From Gautieria morchelliformis (lineage: Eukaryota > Basidiomycota > Agaricomycetes > Gomphales > Gomphaceae): a stretch of 64,000 nt of DNA. Below, in pieces: positions 9,786 to 20,134 of the stretch. The translations under genes and the position numbers were made by a program. The stretch spans positions 1 through 64,000 of the forward strand of contig WHVA01000288.1 in the NCBI GenBank assembly GCA_015179125.1. Direction: 5' to 3'. Below the pieces are notes generated by a model. It was not told where the DNA came from, ran no database searches, and was given only the letters and a program-made list of their open reading frames with translations. Each line of letters opens with the position of its first letter. The first letter of the stretch is position 1.

Positions 9786-10285
9786 ACAGCTTTCTATTAT
9801 ATGTAGATTCACCCATTTTATTCTCAGATTATAGAAAAGAAGAGGGTGAAAATATATGGCAATCTTATTGTTGGGATATAAATAAATTTACTTTTGTCCC
9901 TTCCCAAGCGGTGGCTCTGCCGACGAGAACACCTCTTCTTATTTTCACGCCTCTTCTTATTTTCACGCCTCTTCTTATTTTTTCTACCCACTTTTAATAT
10001 ACACTATATCATTATAATTATTCATATATATTACAAATATCTAGACAACTACTATTACTCCATATTGTAGTCTAATACTCTCTCATTATAACTATTCATA
10101 CTAATACTCCTATATCTGTCCAAGTATCTGTTACTCTCTCATATGTATATATATCTTTGAGATGTTTAAATATATACGGAATCATCTAATAACATCTATT
10201 ATTCTCCTTATAAATACTACTGTATATTCCTATATGTTGTTATTAATACCCTTATAGTATATATTATATACTCATATATGCTGTA
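9786..10285. other. AT-rich block with 18-bp tandem repeat
   Basis: Strongly AT-rich sequence interrupting the Plavaka remnant. It holds an 18-bp unit (cctcttcttattttcacg) repeated nearly three times at 9932-9985. The phrase 'ccataggtgggt' occurs on both sides (near 9769 and 10558), so the block may be an insertion. No terminal repeats were identified. Confidence 0.4.
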
Positions 10286-10735
10286 TTACATGACCATTAT
10301 GCCATAGGTACCTAATAGCCCTTGGCATTGTTGGTCACACAACCTCTCAAACAATGTTGGGGCATTTCCTAACATCTGGCCTGCAGGGCCAGGGAATTTC
10401 TCATGGAATAAATCATCTCCAGGCATGTCCTCAATGTGCACCTCATGACCTTGAGTGTGAGGCTCATCATTGGATGCATTCTCTTCCTGGAGTGCATGGC
10501 GGTAACCACAGTAAGCTGCCACCTCTTCATCTGGGGGATCCTCAGCCATATGCCAGTCCATAGGTGGGTCCTCCTCTAAATCGTCATGAGGGCCTGAGGC
10601 ATCCTGATGGGCCCAGCAAACAAACTGGGCTCGCAACACTGCATAATTTTGGAGACATGAATATTCAGGCCTTTGCATGTAGCATAGGTGCTTCTGCAGG
10701 CCTCACAGGTGAATTCACATCAAGGAGCTGGCCCT

Positions 10736-11832
10736 TGCATGCTCTGGATGATATCGACAGTATCTGTTTCTTTTTTTTCATTCAGTATATGATCCCCATC
10801 ACTGCCATTCATGTGACTGGTTCCCACTTGTCTCAAACACCGCTCTCCACCAGACTCGACACCTTCCTCCTTGAGCTCACACCACGATAAAGCCCAAATG
10901 GCAGGCACTGAAGGAAATAGACTTATGGCAGCTCCCTACTTGCAATGCAGCCCCGCGAAAGCCAGAAGTGGATAAGCCTCCACCACTTCTTTGGGTGCAG
11001 CCTTGTCAAAGTGATCAGTAAGAAGCTTATTTCCCACAGCTGCCTTAGCATCCTTGTGAGCTTGGGGCAATTTGCTAGTAAATCCCATCTTCTTACACCA
11101 CTCATTGTATTTTCCCTGAATAAAATAGATTAGGAAGCCTGTTACAATAACCGATGGGGATGCTGTGACCTAATGGAACACTTGCATGTGCCTTCAGAGT
11201 GTGGATACATCGTTGGTGTATACGGCTTTGTGTCTATCCCCTTTTATAATATATAGATTAGTAGATATCTTGATTTGAATGAGATGTTGCTATATACACA
11301 CATAGCTTGCAATCGATTAGCCTTTTGCCCTCTTCAACATGTGCATTAGTGAAGAAGAATTGAATGTCAAGCGTGCGGTCCTTGATTTTATTGCTACTCA
11401 TTTCAGGCACATTATCTATATCATCTAGATCCACAAGCCATCTGTCTGGATGTGTAGTGTCATGGTCTAGGCTGAGCTGCATGTCAGCAGGTACCACTGT
11501 TGGAAGAATGCAATCTTGAATTATATAATACAGTGCAGCTATAAATGAAGCAAACTCACTAGCAGCAGCAGCATCTTTTTCTGTGTTATCCTTCTGTTGA
11601 CTGGAAACCCTCTTATCCTTTGAGGGTTCTGATGCACACTTCACCCTCTTGTCCCAGTTTTTATCTTCTCTAGACTTTGCTGATACTTTTCCCATCTGAG
11701 AGGAACATTTAAAGGATCACGTAGCACTGCACTCGGCTTGACCACATGCCCGGTGCTTGTGACTGTTGGCACTGTAGGTAGCTCCATCTCCAAGTTGCTA
11801 TCAGATGTATCCACACACTGTGCATGGGGCAT
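10736..11832 (-). pseudogene. hAT-like transposase N-terminus, remnant
   Basis: On the minus strand, 11420-11290 reads 'RTLDIQFFFTNAHVEEGKRL' followed by 'DCKLC', resembling a BED-type zinc-finger start. At 11125-10930 it reads 'KYNEWCKKMGFTSKLPQAHK' and later 'APKEVVEAYPLLAF', phrases often seen at the N-terminus of fungal hAT transposases (recalled from family knowledge). The upstream part to 11832 is Ser/Lys-rich with no recognised domain. No dimerisation domain was found, and stop codons interrupt it. Confidence 0.4.
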
Positions 11833-11934
11833 AGTAGTATATGAGCAAGAGAGAAAAATTAACTACACTATTGAGGTAAAATAATATAATTACATGCCCA
11901 TGTAAGAGTAGAACTAACCTTTTTTGGTCACTGA

Positions 11935-13830
11935 AGGTCCTTGGGCTTATCAAAACCCAAGCCAGGCCAGGAAGCTTGGTGTGCCAATGGCTTGGGCCAG
12001 GCCTTGCCCATCGCTAGTCTGCATTTATGAAGGCGTGCTCTGGGTGACTGTCATCACTCGTGTCGTTCTTGTAGTATCGATACAGACAGTCTGCGACCTT
12101 GTTTTCAACACTGTCAATATGTACAGTGTTGAAGTTGAAGCAGGATAAGAACTCTCACCATCTGACCTGATGGTCAGATAGATTTTTCTGGGTCTTGAAA
12201 TATTCAAGGCCCTTATGGTCCATGACTAGGGTGAATCTTCGCCCTAGGAGCTTCTCCTCCCACTTTATAAGGGCCTCGAGCACGGCGATCATCTCATGCT
12301 TACGGGTCCTGTAGTGTTGCTGGGCAATGCTGAACTTCTTTGATAAGAAGCCAATGGGCCAGCATGTCTTCCAGTTGGGGCCCTGGCCATATATGGTGCC
12401 GACACCCTATTTTGAGCCATCCGTGATGACCCAGGATGGGGTCATTTCTCCATGGGTCCACCGGTTGTAGGATGGGGGCTTTGCAGGCCAATGCCTTTAT
12501 GCTTTGAAGGCACTTGTCAAGCAACAGTGTCCATTCTAATGGCCAGTTGTTGCGTATGCATCCCAACAAAGGGGTGGTGTACACACTCATGTCTGGCATG
12601 TACTGGGCCAGGTATTGCACAAGCCCAAGGAAATGTTGGATGTCATTGAACATCCTGGGCTCCTCCGCTTGTGGATGCATTGCATTTTGTCTGCATCCAC
12701 ATGCATGCCTTGGCCGTCTATAATGTGGCCAAGGCACTCCATTCATTCTAAGTACAGGTCCACTTTCTTCTTGCTTAAGAAGAGGTGATTTTTGCGTAGT
12801 CTGTTGAAGACTACACTGAGATGTTCCTCGTGCTCTTTAATCAAGTGTGAGAAGACAAAGATGTCATCCATGTATACATGGATGAAGCGACCTATGCAAT
12901 CATGGAAGATTGCTGTCATCAGTCATTGGAACATCAATGGCGCATTGCAATCTCCCATCTGGATTACTTGGCTTGGAAATGCGCCAAGTATGTAGTAGAC
13001 AGGAATTATAGGCAGTAGGTATGGACTTGTTGCTCAAAAGAATAGACTAGAAATTAATTCACTCTCTCAGTGAATTTAGTTGTCACTATAAATATATTAT
13101 ACACTACCTAGAAATTAATTCACTACAGAGCATTTGTAGGTCAATAAATGGAAGGAACACTAGACTAATTTACTTGCCTCTCTCAGTGAATTTAGTTGTC
13201 ACTGAGAGAGGGGGAAATCTGTCTCACTGTGCATGTACTACTATCCGGCCCTTTAGCACCCAAGAGCTCGCGCGTCGAAGTCATTTCAGACTCCGCTGGG
13301 TGCAGCCACCTGTGAAAGTAGAAATAACAAAATGAAATGGAGAGGTAGAGAGTGACTGGAAAACGTTATCAAAGAAATGGATGCATGGTACAAGAACAAT
13401 GTGAGAAGAGATTGAAAAATCATACAACAAATTGAATATATTATGCTTGATTTTGGTGCAGGGGCATAAATGCACCCAACAAAGTATTGTCACAAATGCT
13501 GTTTTTGTGATGTCCTCTGGATGGATCTGGATCTGGTATGCTTCTGACATATTAAGCTTCATCTGGTATTGGCAGCGCACTATGTCGCTGTGGATGATAT
13601 CCTGATCTGGGAAGGGTATAATGTCCTTCACCGTATTCTCGTTCTGCTGGTGCAGATTGAATACCATGCATAATGTGCCATTTTTCTTCAGTATGCAGAG
13701 CATTGGCACTGCTTGGTGTGCCACCGCCGGTATCCACCACCCTGTGGTGGTGTCTCTTTCCAATTTTATGGAAAGTTCTTTGCGGAAGTGCTCTGGGCAC
13801 TTCGGTAGTTGATACTGCATGCATTTGTTG
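11935..13830 (-). pseudogene. gypsy H reverse transcriptase-RNase H, interrupted by a solo LTR
   Basis: Ty3/gypsy RT-RNase H in broken frames. From right to left: 'QAVPMLCILKKNGTL' and 'MVFNLHQQNENTVKDIIPFP' (13820-13600), 'QYQMKLNMSEAY' (~13560), then after the inserted LTR 'HVYMDDIFVFSH' with catalytic YMDD at 12863-12874. Next come 'HFLGLVQYLAQYMPDMSVYT' (~12640) and the RNase H region 'RKHEMIAVLEAL' with 'VMDHKGLEYF' (12300-12190). The integrase that should follow on the left is absent. A solo LTR of copia A sits between the N-terminal and catalytic parts of RT. Confidence 0.8.
12991..13481 (-). repeat. Solo LTR of copia A with 5-bp target duplication
   Basis: 491-base LTR, starting tgtagtagacagg and ending tgcacccaaca on the plus strand. 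It is flanked by aagta at 12986-12990 and aagta at 13482-13486. It is inserted in the RT gene of gypsy H. Confidence 0.95.
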
Positions 13831-14084
13831 GGATCAATTAGGTTGATCTCATGGTTGACCTCCCTTAAAGGCGGGAGTGCGGGAGCTCGAGTGGAATACC
13901 ACTGAAGAGGTTAGTCATCTTTTCCATCCATTCCTCGCTTGCGTGGAGAATGTCATCGTCCATGAGGACGATGCCAGCAGGGTGAGATGCCACTAAGCAC
14001 CTTGCGCATCTATTCAGTCCCGCTGAGCGCAGGAGTGCCTTCTTCTTCCCCAGTGCCTTCATCATTATATGGGCACGTCTCTCC

Positions 14085-14640
14085 CTACATGTGTAGGGAG
14101 AGCTTGAGGATGAGTCATCTTGTGACTCACCCTCCTGGCTTCAGTGGGCCTGGGCAGACCATGGCCCAGAGGTGGGCCTGCTCACCTTCGGCGTCTGGTC
14201 CTCTTTTGATGATTCTTCGTCAAACGGCACTTTGCCTGTAGGGACAATTTTGTTCCCCACATGAATTGTCCCTGGGCTGGAGAAGTCCAGCACTACACCT
14301 AGCTTCCTTAGGAATGGCATCCCAAGGGTCGCATTGTAGTATTCAACATTCACCACATCGAAGTATTTGTCGTGGGTTGTATGACCAAATTTAATGGTCA
14401 TGTTCATTCCATAGTTTATTGTGGAACAACTACCAATGCATGCCAATTGCAGTGCAATTGGATGTTCTAGGGCAAATGTTTTCATGCCCATGGCTCAAGT
14501 GAATTCAGAGGATATCAGTACCCCTTCGCTTCCAATGTCAAGGAGACAGTGGGCTTTCACACTGTTCATTTCCCAGTACCCTGAGAGGGTACAGTTCCCA
14601 TTTTGCAGCTGTGTGGGCTGCGACTGCTGTTTGATCCAGT
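14085..14640 (-). pseudogene. gypsy H retroviral-type aspartic protease
   Basis: The active-site region reads 'AHCLLDIGSEGVLISSEFT': the usual D-S/T-G is D-I-G, so catalysis is doubtful. After one UGA (14492-14494) it continues 'MGMKTFALEHPIALQLACIG' and ends with the protease C-terminal motif 'LGMPFLRKLGVVLDF'. A related copy at 33353-33994 has DSG and Arg at the UGA position, so CGA-to-TGA decay explains the stop. The downstream linker is acidic and low-complexity. Confidence 0.75.
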
Positions 14641-15955
14641 GGTGATACATCAGTTCGGCTGCCTTGTCAGGGGCAGCCATTGTGCATGCCGCCATTACTT
14701 TGGCAGCGCTATCACTGTCCAGAGAGACTCTGATCGCACTGGATCTATATGTGGTCTGATTGTCCACTGTCTCTTCATCCCAGGCATAGTACTGGGATGG
14801 CTTGGGCTCCCATTTGTCTGTGGGAGCCTCTGTGTCTCCTTGAGCCTCATTGTTTTGAGGCTCACCCTCCCCCTCTTCAGCAATTTTCTGAACAGAGGCA
14901 TGGCCAGGATCCGGTTGCGGATCCTTGTCTTCATTGTGCCTCATGGCTGCTGTCTGTATGCTGGACTTGAGTCATAGGCATTCAGCTTTTCTGTGGCCTG
15001 GCTGGCCACACTCAAAGCAGGTGATGCTGCTTTGGGAATTTGCAGGCTGATCTGGTGGTCGACCCAATGGCTTTGGAGGGAGGCTTGGCTTTGCTAAGCT
15101 CCTGGATGCCTGGGGCTGTCTCATCTCAGGTGGCTGTCCCACCTGGGCAGGGCAGGGCGGCTGTAGATGTTGGAGCGTCCCACTCCTCTGGAATGGGGCA
15201 GGCCTGCTAGGGCCTGTTTGAGACACCAGCTTGCTCAGAGCAAGCCGTGATGGGCTGGTGGTTGCGGCTGCACTTTCTGCATGACACATCCCCATGTTAT
15301 AGTGGGATGCTTCCCCTATCATGCGGGCTGCCTCGAAGAGCTGCTCGATTGAGCTGCTTTCGGCATTGTAGCCCTTCTTGAGGACTTCATTGTGCAGTGT
15401 TTCATGCAATGCTGATACGAACTGTCTCCGGAACGTGTAGTCGTCAGGTGGCTGTATCATACCAGCTGCATGTTAGATCATTCAGCATCTCCTGGACGGT
15501 CTTTGTGCTCTGCATGACTGCGTCAAACCTGTTCGACGTGTGGTGATATGTCAGGGTGTGCAGGAAGCGCTTCTGCAGGCCCTGCATCACCGTCTCCAAG
15601 GTCCACTCACAGACTTGGTGGTCGAATTGGTGGTCGAAATGTTCCATGTTTCTAAGAGTTCCTGGGCCTCGCCAGTGAGGTGAGTGCCCACGTATCCGGC
15701 CTGCATATCTATGCTGGCTGGTCCTAGCAAGCAGTTCATCTTGGGCAATCTCAAGGTGGCTGTGACAAAGACCTCGAATTCTTTGAGGTCGGACCCTCTT
15801 GTGTACAGCTCGGGGTGGGCCAGCTTTATGCTGGCCTTTACCAACGCAGACATGGCATCGGCCATCACGATGTGTATCATTTGCGGTATACTGTCATATG
15901 GCTCTTGTGAGCCATCAGCCTTGTCCAGGATGCCCTGTCCTTCTGTTGGGGCCAT
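14641..15955 (-). pseudogene. gypsy H gag with CCHC knuckle
   Basis: Begins at ATG 15955 ('MAPTEGQGILDKADGSQEPY'), 20 bases from a truncated LTR C fragment. It continues in two further frames: 15647-15444 (Gag core, 'VCEWTLETVMQGLQKRFLHT') and 15460-14972 ('YTFRRQFVSALHETLHNEVL', then a Pro/Gln-rich stretch and the zinc knuckle 'CFECGQPGHRKAEC'). Two frame changes and later stops break it. It belongs with the protease and RT to its left; together they are one old element on the minus strand. Confidence 0.75.
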
Positions 15956-15975
15956 TGACCGGTTGCATGGCTGTT

Positions 15976-16600
15976 GTCAAGATTGGATTTTAGGCGTTAA
16001 TATCGTGTATTAGTGAACACAGGGAATGCCCAAACGACTTGTGCAATGAAGTGTGTAGTTCAGCGAACAAGGTCAAGCTGATAAATGTTTAGAAGGTAAG
16101 AGGGCTACCCAAATGGGGCTCGCTGTCAGAATTGGTTCTTTTAAGGTTTAATAGTGGGTGTCAATGAATCTGAGACACCTGGACGCAGTGAACCAAGAGG
16201 TCCCTGTGTGAATCAACTATGTAGCTGGCAAAGGGTACCAGCTTACTAATACTACGAAGGGGTATATGATAGATGGACCCTGAGTCTACAGTCGAAGTGA
16301 AGCCTTTACAACACTTGGTGAAATGGTCTGAAGTGATGAAGGGTTATCTGAGGTAGATGACCCCTTCGTCGGCGAAGGCACTCCTCTAAAGGCCTTCGCC
16401 AACAGGCGCAGAGTAATCCCAAGGGTTTGGAGTAAGGAGAATTGGTAGTTTTGACTCACTAGTGATGTTCCTAGTCCTGATACAAACGAGGGGCAAGATA
16501 GAAGGGTAGAGCTCAAGAGTTGGTTTTTCACAAGTGCATAGGGTAATGCACAAGGAAGATGTATGATAATTGAACTAGGGAGCATACATGAGAGGTGAGT
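15976..16600 (-). repeat. Truncated LTR of chromovirus C family
   Basis: Starts tgtcaagattggattttaggc, as LTR C does on its reverse strand (compare 32103). It keeps 'gtgttcactaatac' reversed, the 'ttcgtcggcgaagg' region near 16368, and the 'tgataattgaac' segment near 16564. It is cut off at 16600 by LTR F. A ~160-base diverged copy of the LTR end (16129-16290) appears nested within it. Confidence 0.7.
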
Positions 16601-17137
16601 GTTACGATACGATCCGTCGTAAGGTTGACCGAGGTCGGGGACGAAACCCAAGGCAAGGTCCAAGGTTACGGGGCGAGGTTTGGATGGGGAAGTTGGAGAG
16701 GGACTTGGCTTCAGCTTATGTGCTGCGCCGACCCTACGCACGAGTCCCAACTTCGGAGGTAAACGAATAAGAGGCGAGGTTTGGCTTAAGAGGCGGGGCT
16801 TAGAAACTAGCTAAGGATCGAAGGGATACGATAGTTGATTTTCAGACTGAGGAGTAGGTATGCATACAAGGGGGGTTATATACGAGCGAGGGTACGAGTC
16901 AGGGGCGAACATATTAGTGGAGGTCAGGGCGAGGTAATATACGAATGATGCGTGATGGAGCGGAATCAGTAACTAAGGGGATACGGGCATGGGATCAAGG
17001 TCGGATATGAACTCAAGCTCGGGCTCGGGCTCGGGCGCAGGATAAGGATCATATGTACTCAGGCATGAATATCACAAGGCTCGGGCTCGGAAGAAGGTTC
17101 TACCAGTAAGTAACTGGCCAAAGGCCGGGTTCTTACA
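16601..17137 (-). repeat. LTR of chromovirus F (3' LTR)
   Basis: 537 bases, TGTTACGATACG...TTCTTACA on the plus strand. A TATA-like 'tatata' (near 16880, minus-strand CGTATATAACC) matches the TATA position of LTR G. It is followed by gtatcccctcctt, the reverse of a polypurine tract ending ...GGATAC (17138-17150), the same form as in families G and C. No partner LTR is present. Confidence 0.75.
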
Positions 17138-17571
17138 GTATCCCCTCCTTATGGCCGAGACCCTCGAGGCCGTAATATGAACAAGGTTCGCCTATCCTCG
17201 AATCTAGATCCCGGCCCGATGTTAAGTAGCCGGAAAGGCGAAGCTTAAATCGTAACCGAGGTTAGATAAAAGGGTGGGTAGGAGGCAGCGAACCCAAGTG
17301 CCAACGAAATATGGTGTGCCCTCAAGCCCTCTTTAACTCAGCCGTCGACGAGAACAGCGCGAACAATGCGTTCGACCAGACATTGCTGTCTGAGGAGAAC
17401 GAGCCTCGGGCGAGGTTATGCCCTAGGATCGACCCGAAGTTGGCACATTGCCAATTGATGAGACGGGGGCCATCGACATGCGGCAGCCATGGCAGGAAGG
17501 GCTGAATGGCAAAAAGGTGAGTACCGTTGTTGTCTGGTCATGGACGCTGCTGATTTGTACAGTATAAACGC

Positions 17572-18393
17572 ATGTTGTTCTCGTACCACCCTACCGACTT
17601 GTCCCTATACGGGTACAAGCTCGCCGACGGGGGACCTCGTGAGTGGCAGCTCACGACCAAGGCCAAGGCGAGGTGCGTGCGCTGCGAAGAGCGCGACTAT
17701 ACGTGCCTTCGGGCCGTTAGCCTCGACTTCGGCCTCGCCGACCAGGGTGCCTGCGTGTGGTGCAGGACATGCTCCTTGGGCTGTAGTATAGCCCAAGGTC
17801 GTCGCAGCAAGGTGACCCCAGGAAAAGGTCAGGCGAGTGCCGTGGGCAAGAAGCGAGCGAGGAGCGAGGATACCGAGGATGGACCGAGGCCGAGGAAAGA
17901 GGCCAAGGTTCGGGACGAGGTTGCAGAGGACGACGACTCAAGCGACTGGGTCGAGAGGAACCTTGAGACGAGGGTGGAGCGGATGGAAGCGAGGTTGAGC
18001 GAGGAGAAGGGTAAGGGGTCAGAGGGAGCAAGGCATAGTGAGGGGAAGGAAACCGAGGTGGAAAGTCGGAGGGCGAAGAAAAACAAGAAGACGAAAAGGT
18101 CGGAGCAAAGTGCGGAGATGAGGGAGTTGATAGCGGCAGTGAGGGACATGGGACAGAAGGTTGGCGAGGTTGGGGAAAGGGTGTGTGAGTTGTTGGGGGA
18201 GTTTAGGGTGGCGAATGATAGGATGAATCGGGCGGATGTGGAGTTTATGAGGATAAGGAGGAGGCGGAATTATTTGAAGCGGATGCAGGGGGCAAGGGAT
18301 TTGGCGGATTATGGGGGACATGGGGGTCTGGTGGAGCGAAGTAGCAGTAGTAATGAGGAGGAGTCAGGCGAGGGTAGCGAGGAGAGCGAGTGA
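17572..18393 (+). CDS. Antisense accessory gene of chromovirus F: Zn2Cys6-type, charged protein
   Basis: An intact 273-codon gene on the strand opposite to pol, between the pol stop (18531) and the 3' LTR (17137). Residues 35-71 hold six cysteines spaced C-x2-C-x6-C-x15-C-x2-C-x6-C (C35, C38, C45, C61, C64, C71; an extra C67), the spacing of a Zn(II)2Cys6 binuclear cluster with a somewhat long central loop. Basic nuclear-signal-like runs follow (GKKRAR, AKKNKKTKR). Next is a charged, probably helical region (~125-245) and an acidic tail (EEESGEGSEESE). The start is ATG at 17572; a shorter N-terminal leader in another frame (17489) is less likely. Function unknown. DNA binding is an inference from the cysteine spacing. 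A gene of the same design lies at the same place in chromovirus G. Confidence 0.7.
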   Translation: MLFSYHPTDLSLYGYKLADGGPREWQLTTKAKARCVRCEERDYTCLRAVSLDFGLADQGACVWCRTCSLGCSIAQGRRSKVTPGKGQASAVGKKRARSEDTEDGPRPRKEAKVRDEVAEDDDSSDWVERNLETRVERMEARLSEEKGKGSEGARHSEGKETEVESRRAKKNKKTKRSEQSAEMRELIAAVRDMGQKVGEVGERVCELLGEFRVANDRMNRADVEFMRIRRRRNYLKRMQGARDLADYGGHGGLVERSSSSNEEESGEGSEESE

Positions 18394-18530
18394 GAGGATA
18401 TGAGGATGTTGGAGTAACTACTAAGGGAAATAATGGAATTTCTTGGATTTTATTGATTTTTTTGTTGTTCGGTTGTGAGGGGATTTTGTTATCTAACTAC
18501 TGGGTTCATGGGGGTTAAACTAGGAAATGG

Positions 18531-20130
18531 TCATAGGGCAGTCAAAGGTCGTGGCTTGGCCGGGTAAGACTCGTGGAAGTCAGTGACCAGCTCCGAAGCA
18601 TGATCAAGCTCGGAAGCAAGGATCCACGAGGTTTCTTCTTCGGTACCTTCGTAACCAGTCCACCTAACAAGATAGAGTAACTTGCAGCTCTTGCATCTGT
18701 TATCGATCTTCGAATAGAGCATTTCGGAAACCTCAAACTCGGGTTCGCCGTCGATAACGACTGGGGGTGGAGGCGGCTGAACTCGGTTCGGGATGGTGTT
18801 GGGCGAGGCTGGTTCTAGCATAGATACGTGGAATACTGGATGGACTGAATGCATGTGTTCTGGAAGTTGAAGGGTGAATGAGTGAGTACCCGCTCGGGAA
18901 ATGATCTCAAAAGGACCCAAAAACTTCTCAGCGAGCTTCTTGGTAGGCCTAGTTGTTCGGAAGTACTGTGCCTTTACAAAGGCAAGGGATCCAATTTGGA
19001 AATCAGGAGCGGGTTTGCGGCGAACATCGGCCGAGGCTTGGTAGGTCTTCTGAGCCTCGAGGATGGCGCGGCGAAGTTCTTGGTGTAGCTCATCCAGGTC
19101 AACCACGAAGTCTCGAGCTCGTGCCGAGGCGAGGTCGTGCTCGGGGTGGACTGCGAGGTTCGGGTGGTAACCTTTATTAGCAAAGAATGGGGATATGCCG
19201 GTGGTTGCGCTAGGTGCATTGTTGTAAGCGAACTCGGTGAGGGGAAGGAGTGAAGCCCAATTGGACTGTTGATAGTTGCAGTATATCCTGAGGTACTGTT
19301 CCAAGGTCTGGTTAGCACACTCGGTTTGACCGTCACCCTCGGGATGATATCCTGAGGTAAAATGCAACCGCATGTCCAAGGCTTTCCCTAGAGAACGCCA
19401 GAAGTACGAGATGAACTCGGAACCCCTGTCCGAGGTGACGTGCAAGGGAACTCCATGCTTGGAAAAGACATGAAGGACGAAGAGGCGAGCGAGCTCTTGC
19501 GAGGTTATCTTGTCGGTGGTTGGAATGAAGATAACCTGCTTAGTGAAGCAGTCAACAATCACTAGTATGGAGGTGAACTTGGATGAAGGGGGAAGCTGCT
19601 CAATGAAATCCATAGAGATGGAATTCCAAGGCTTCTCGGGAACTGGAAGTTGTTTGAGGAGACCATAGGGCTTGTGACGTTGCAGTTTGCTTCGCATACA
19701 AGTGATGCACGTCTTGCAATACTCCTTGACAAAGGATCTTATCCCTGGCCAAGTGTAGTCTCGTCGGATCAGCTCCAAGGTCTTGTTGACCCCGAAGTGT
19801 CCCGAGAGAATGGGATCGTGCTTGTATTGCAGGATGCGAAGTCGAAGGTCTAGGTTCGGTTGTCCAGCTTGAGAAAACCCTCGGGGTCTGTGGTCCACCT
19901 CGGGTAATTAACCAAGCCGAGGTGTGACTTGGCTATGGGGTCCGAGGGGAGGTTTGCTAGTATGTCAGCTCGAATCTGCTCGGTATCAAGCAGTGAAGCG
20001 GCTCGGAGTATGACGGGAGCGAGGTTAGTAGCTCTAAGGGACGATGCCAGCTGGTGTTGGGTAAACACTGGCCGTAGGTTCTGTGGGTTTATGGTGGCAT
20101 AGTCGCTATTCCCCTCTTTAAGGTAGACAT
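18531..20130 (-). pseudogene. Chromovirus F integrase with chromodomain
   Basis: The 455-codon frame 18531-19898 holds an integrase zinc finger (HFGVNKTLELIRRDYTWPGI, CKTCITC), core aspartates in 'SMDFIEQL' and 'SDRGSEFIS' and glutamate in 'DGQTECANQTLEQYL' (Arg to Cys next to the Glu). A C-terminal chromodomain follows ('LLYLVRWTGYEGTEEETSWI'). Another frame, 19850-20068, gives the linker between RNase H and integrase. Chromodomains in this position are known to steer chromoviruses to modified histones. A frameshift near 19860 and a UGA near 20137 disable it. Confidence 0.85.
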
Positions 20131-20134
20131 CCCA

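Larger units (their letters stand above)
8600..10735 (-). pseudogene. Plavaka-type DNA transposase remnant, interrupted
   Basis: Read on the minus strand. The N-terminus near 10735-10670 has a zinc-finger-like 'CEACRSTYATCKGLNIH'. Around 9780-9650 it reads 'YGLFADQADWELVTWF' and 'EIDKFLKID'. Around 9005-8820: 'ELLANPLFCEHMQFTPEK' and 'EMWTAQWWWDLQ'. Around 8813-8690: 'APVILASDKTQLSRFSGDKE' and 'WPVYISIGNISKSVH'. These phrases are typical of Plavaka (CACTA-related) transposases of Agaricomycetes, recognised from memory of the family. The gene is split by a solo LTR at 9215-9638 and by AT-rich sequence at 9786-10285, and has stops and frameshifts. The catalytic part beyond 8600 was not found. 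Confidence 0.65.

Noticed and set aside
9932-9985. CRISPR-like or regulatory array from the 18-bp triple repeat
   Set aside because: Direct tandem repeats without spacers in a eukaryotic repeat region; simple tandem duplication.
17717-18321. Long minus-strand frames opposite the antisense gene of chromovirus F
   Set aside because: Shadows of the plus-strand gene caused by CGAGG-rich composition; no pol motifs in them.
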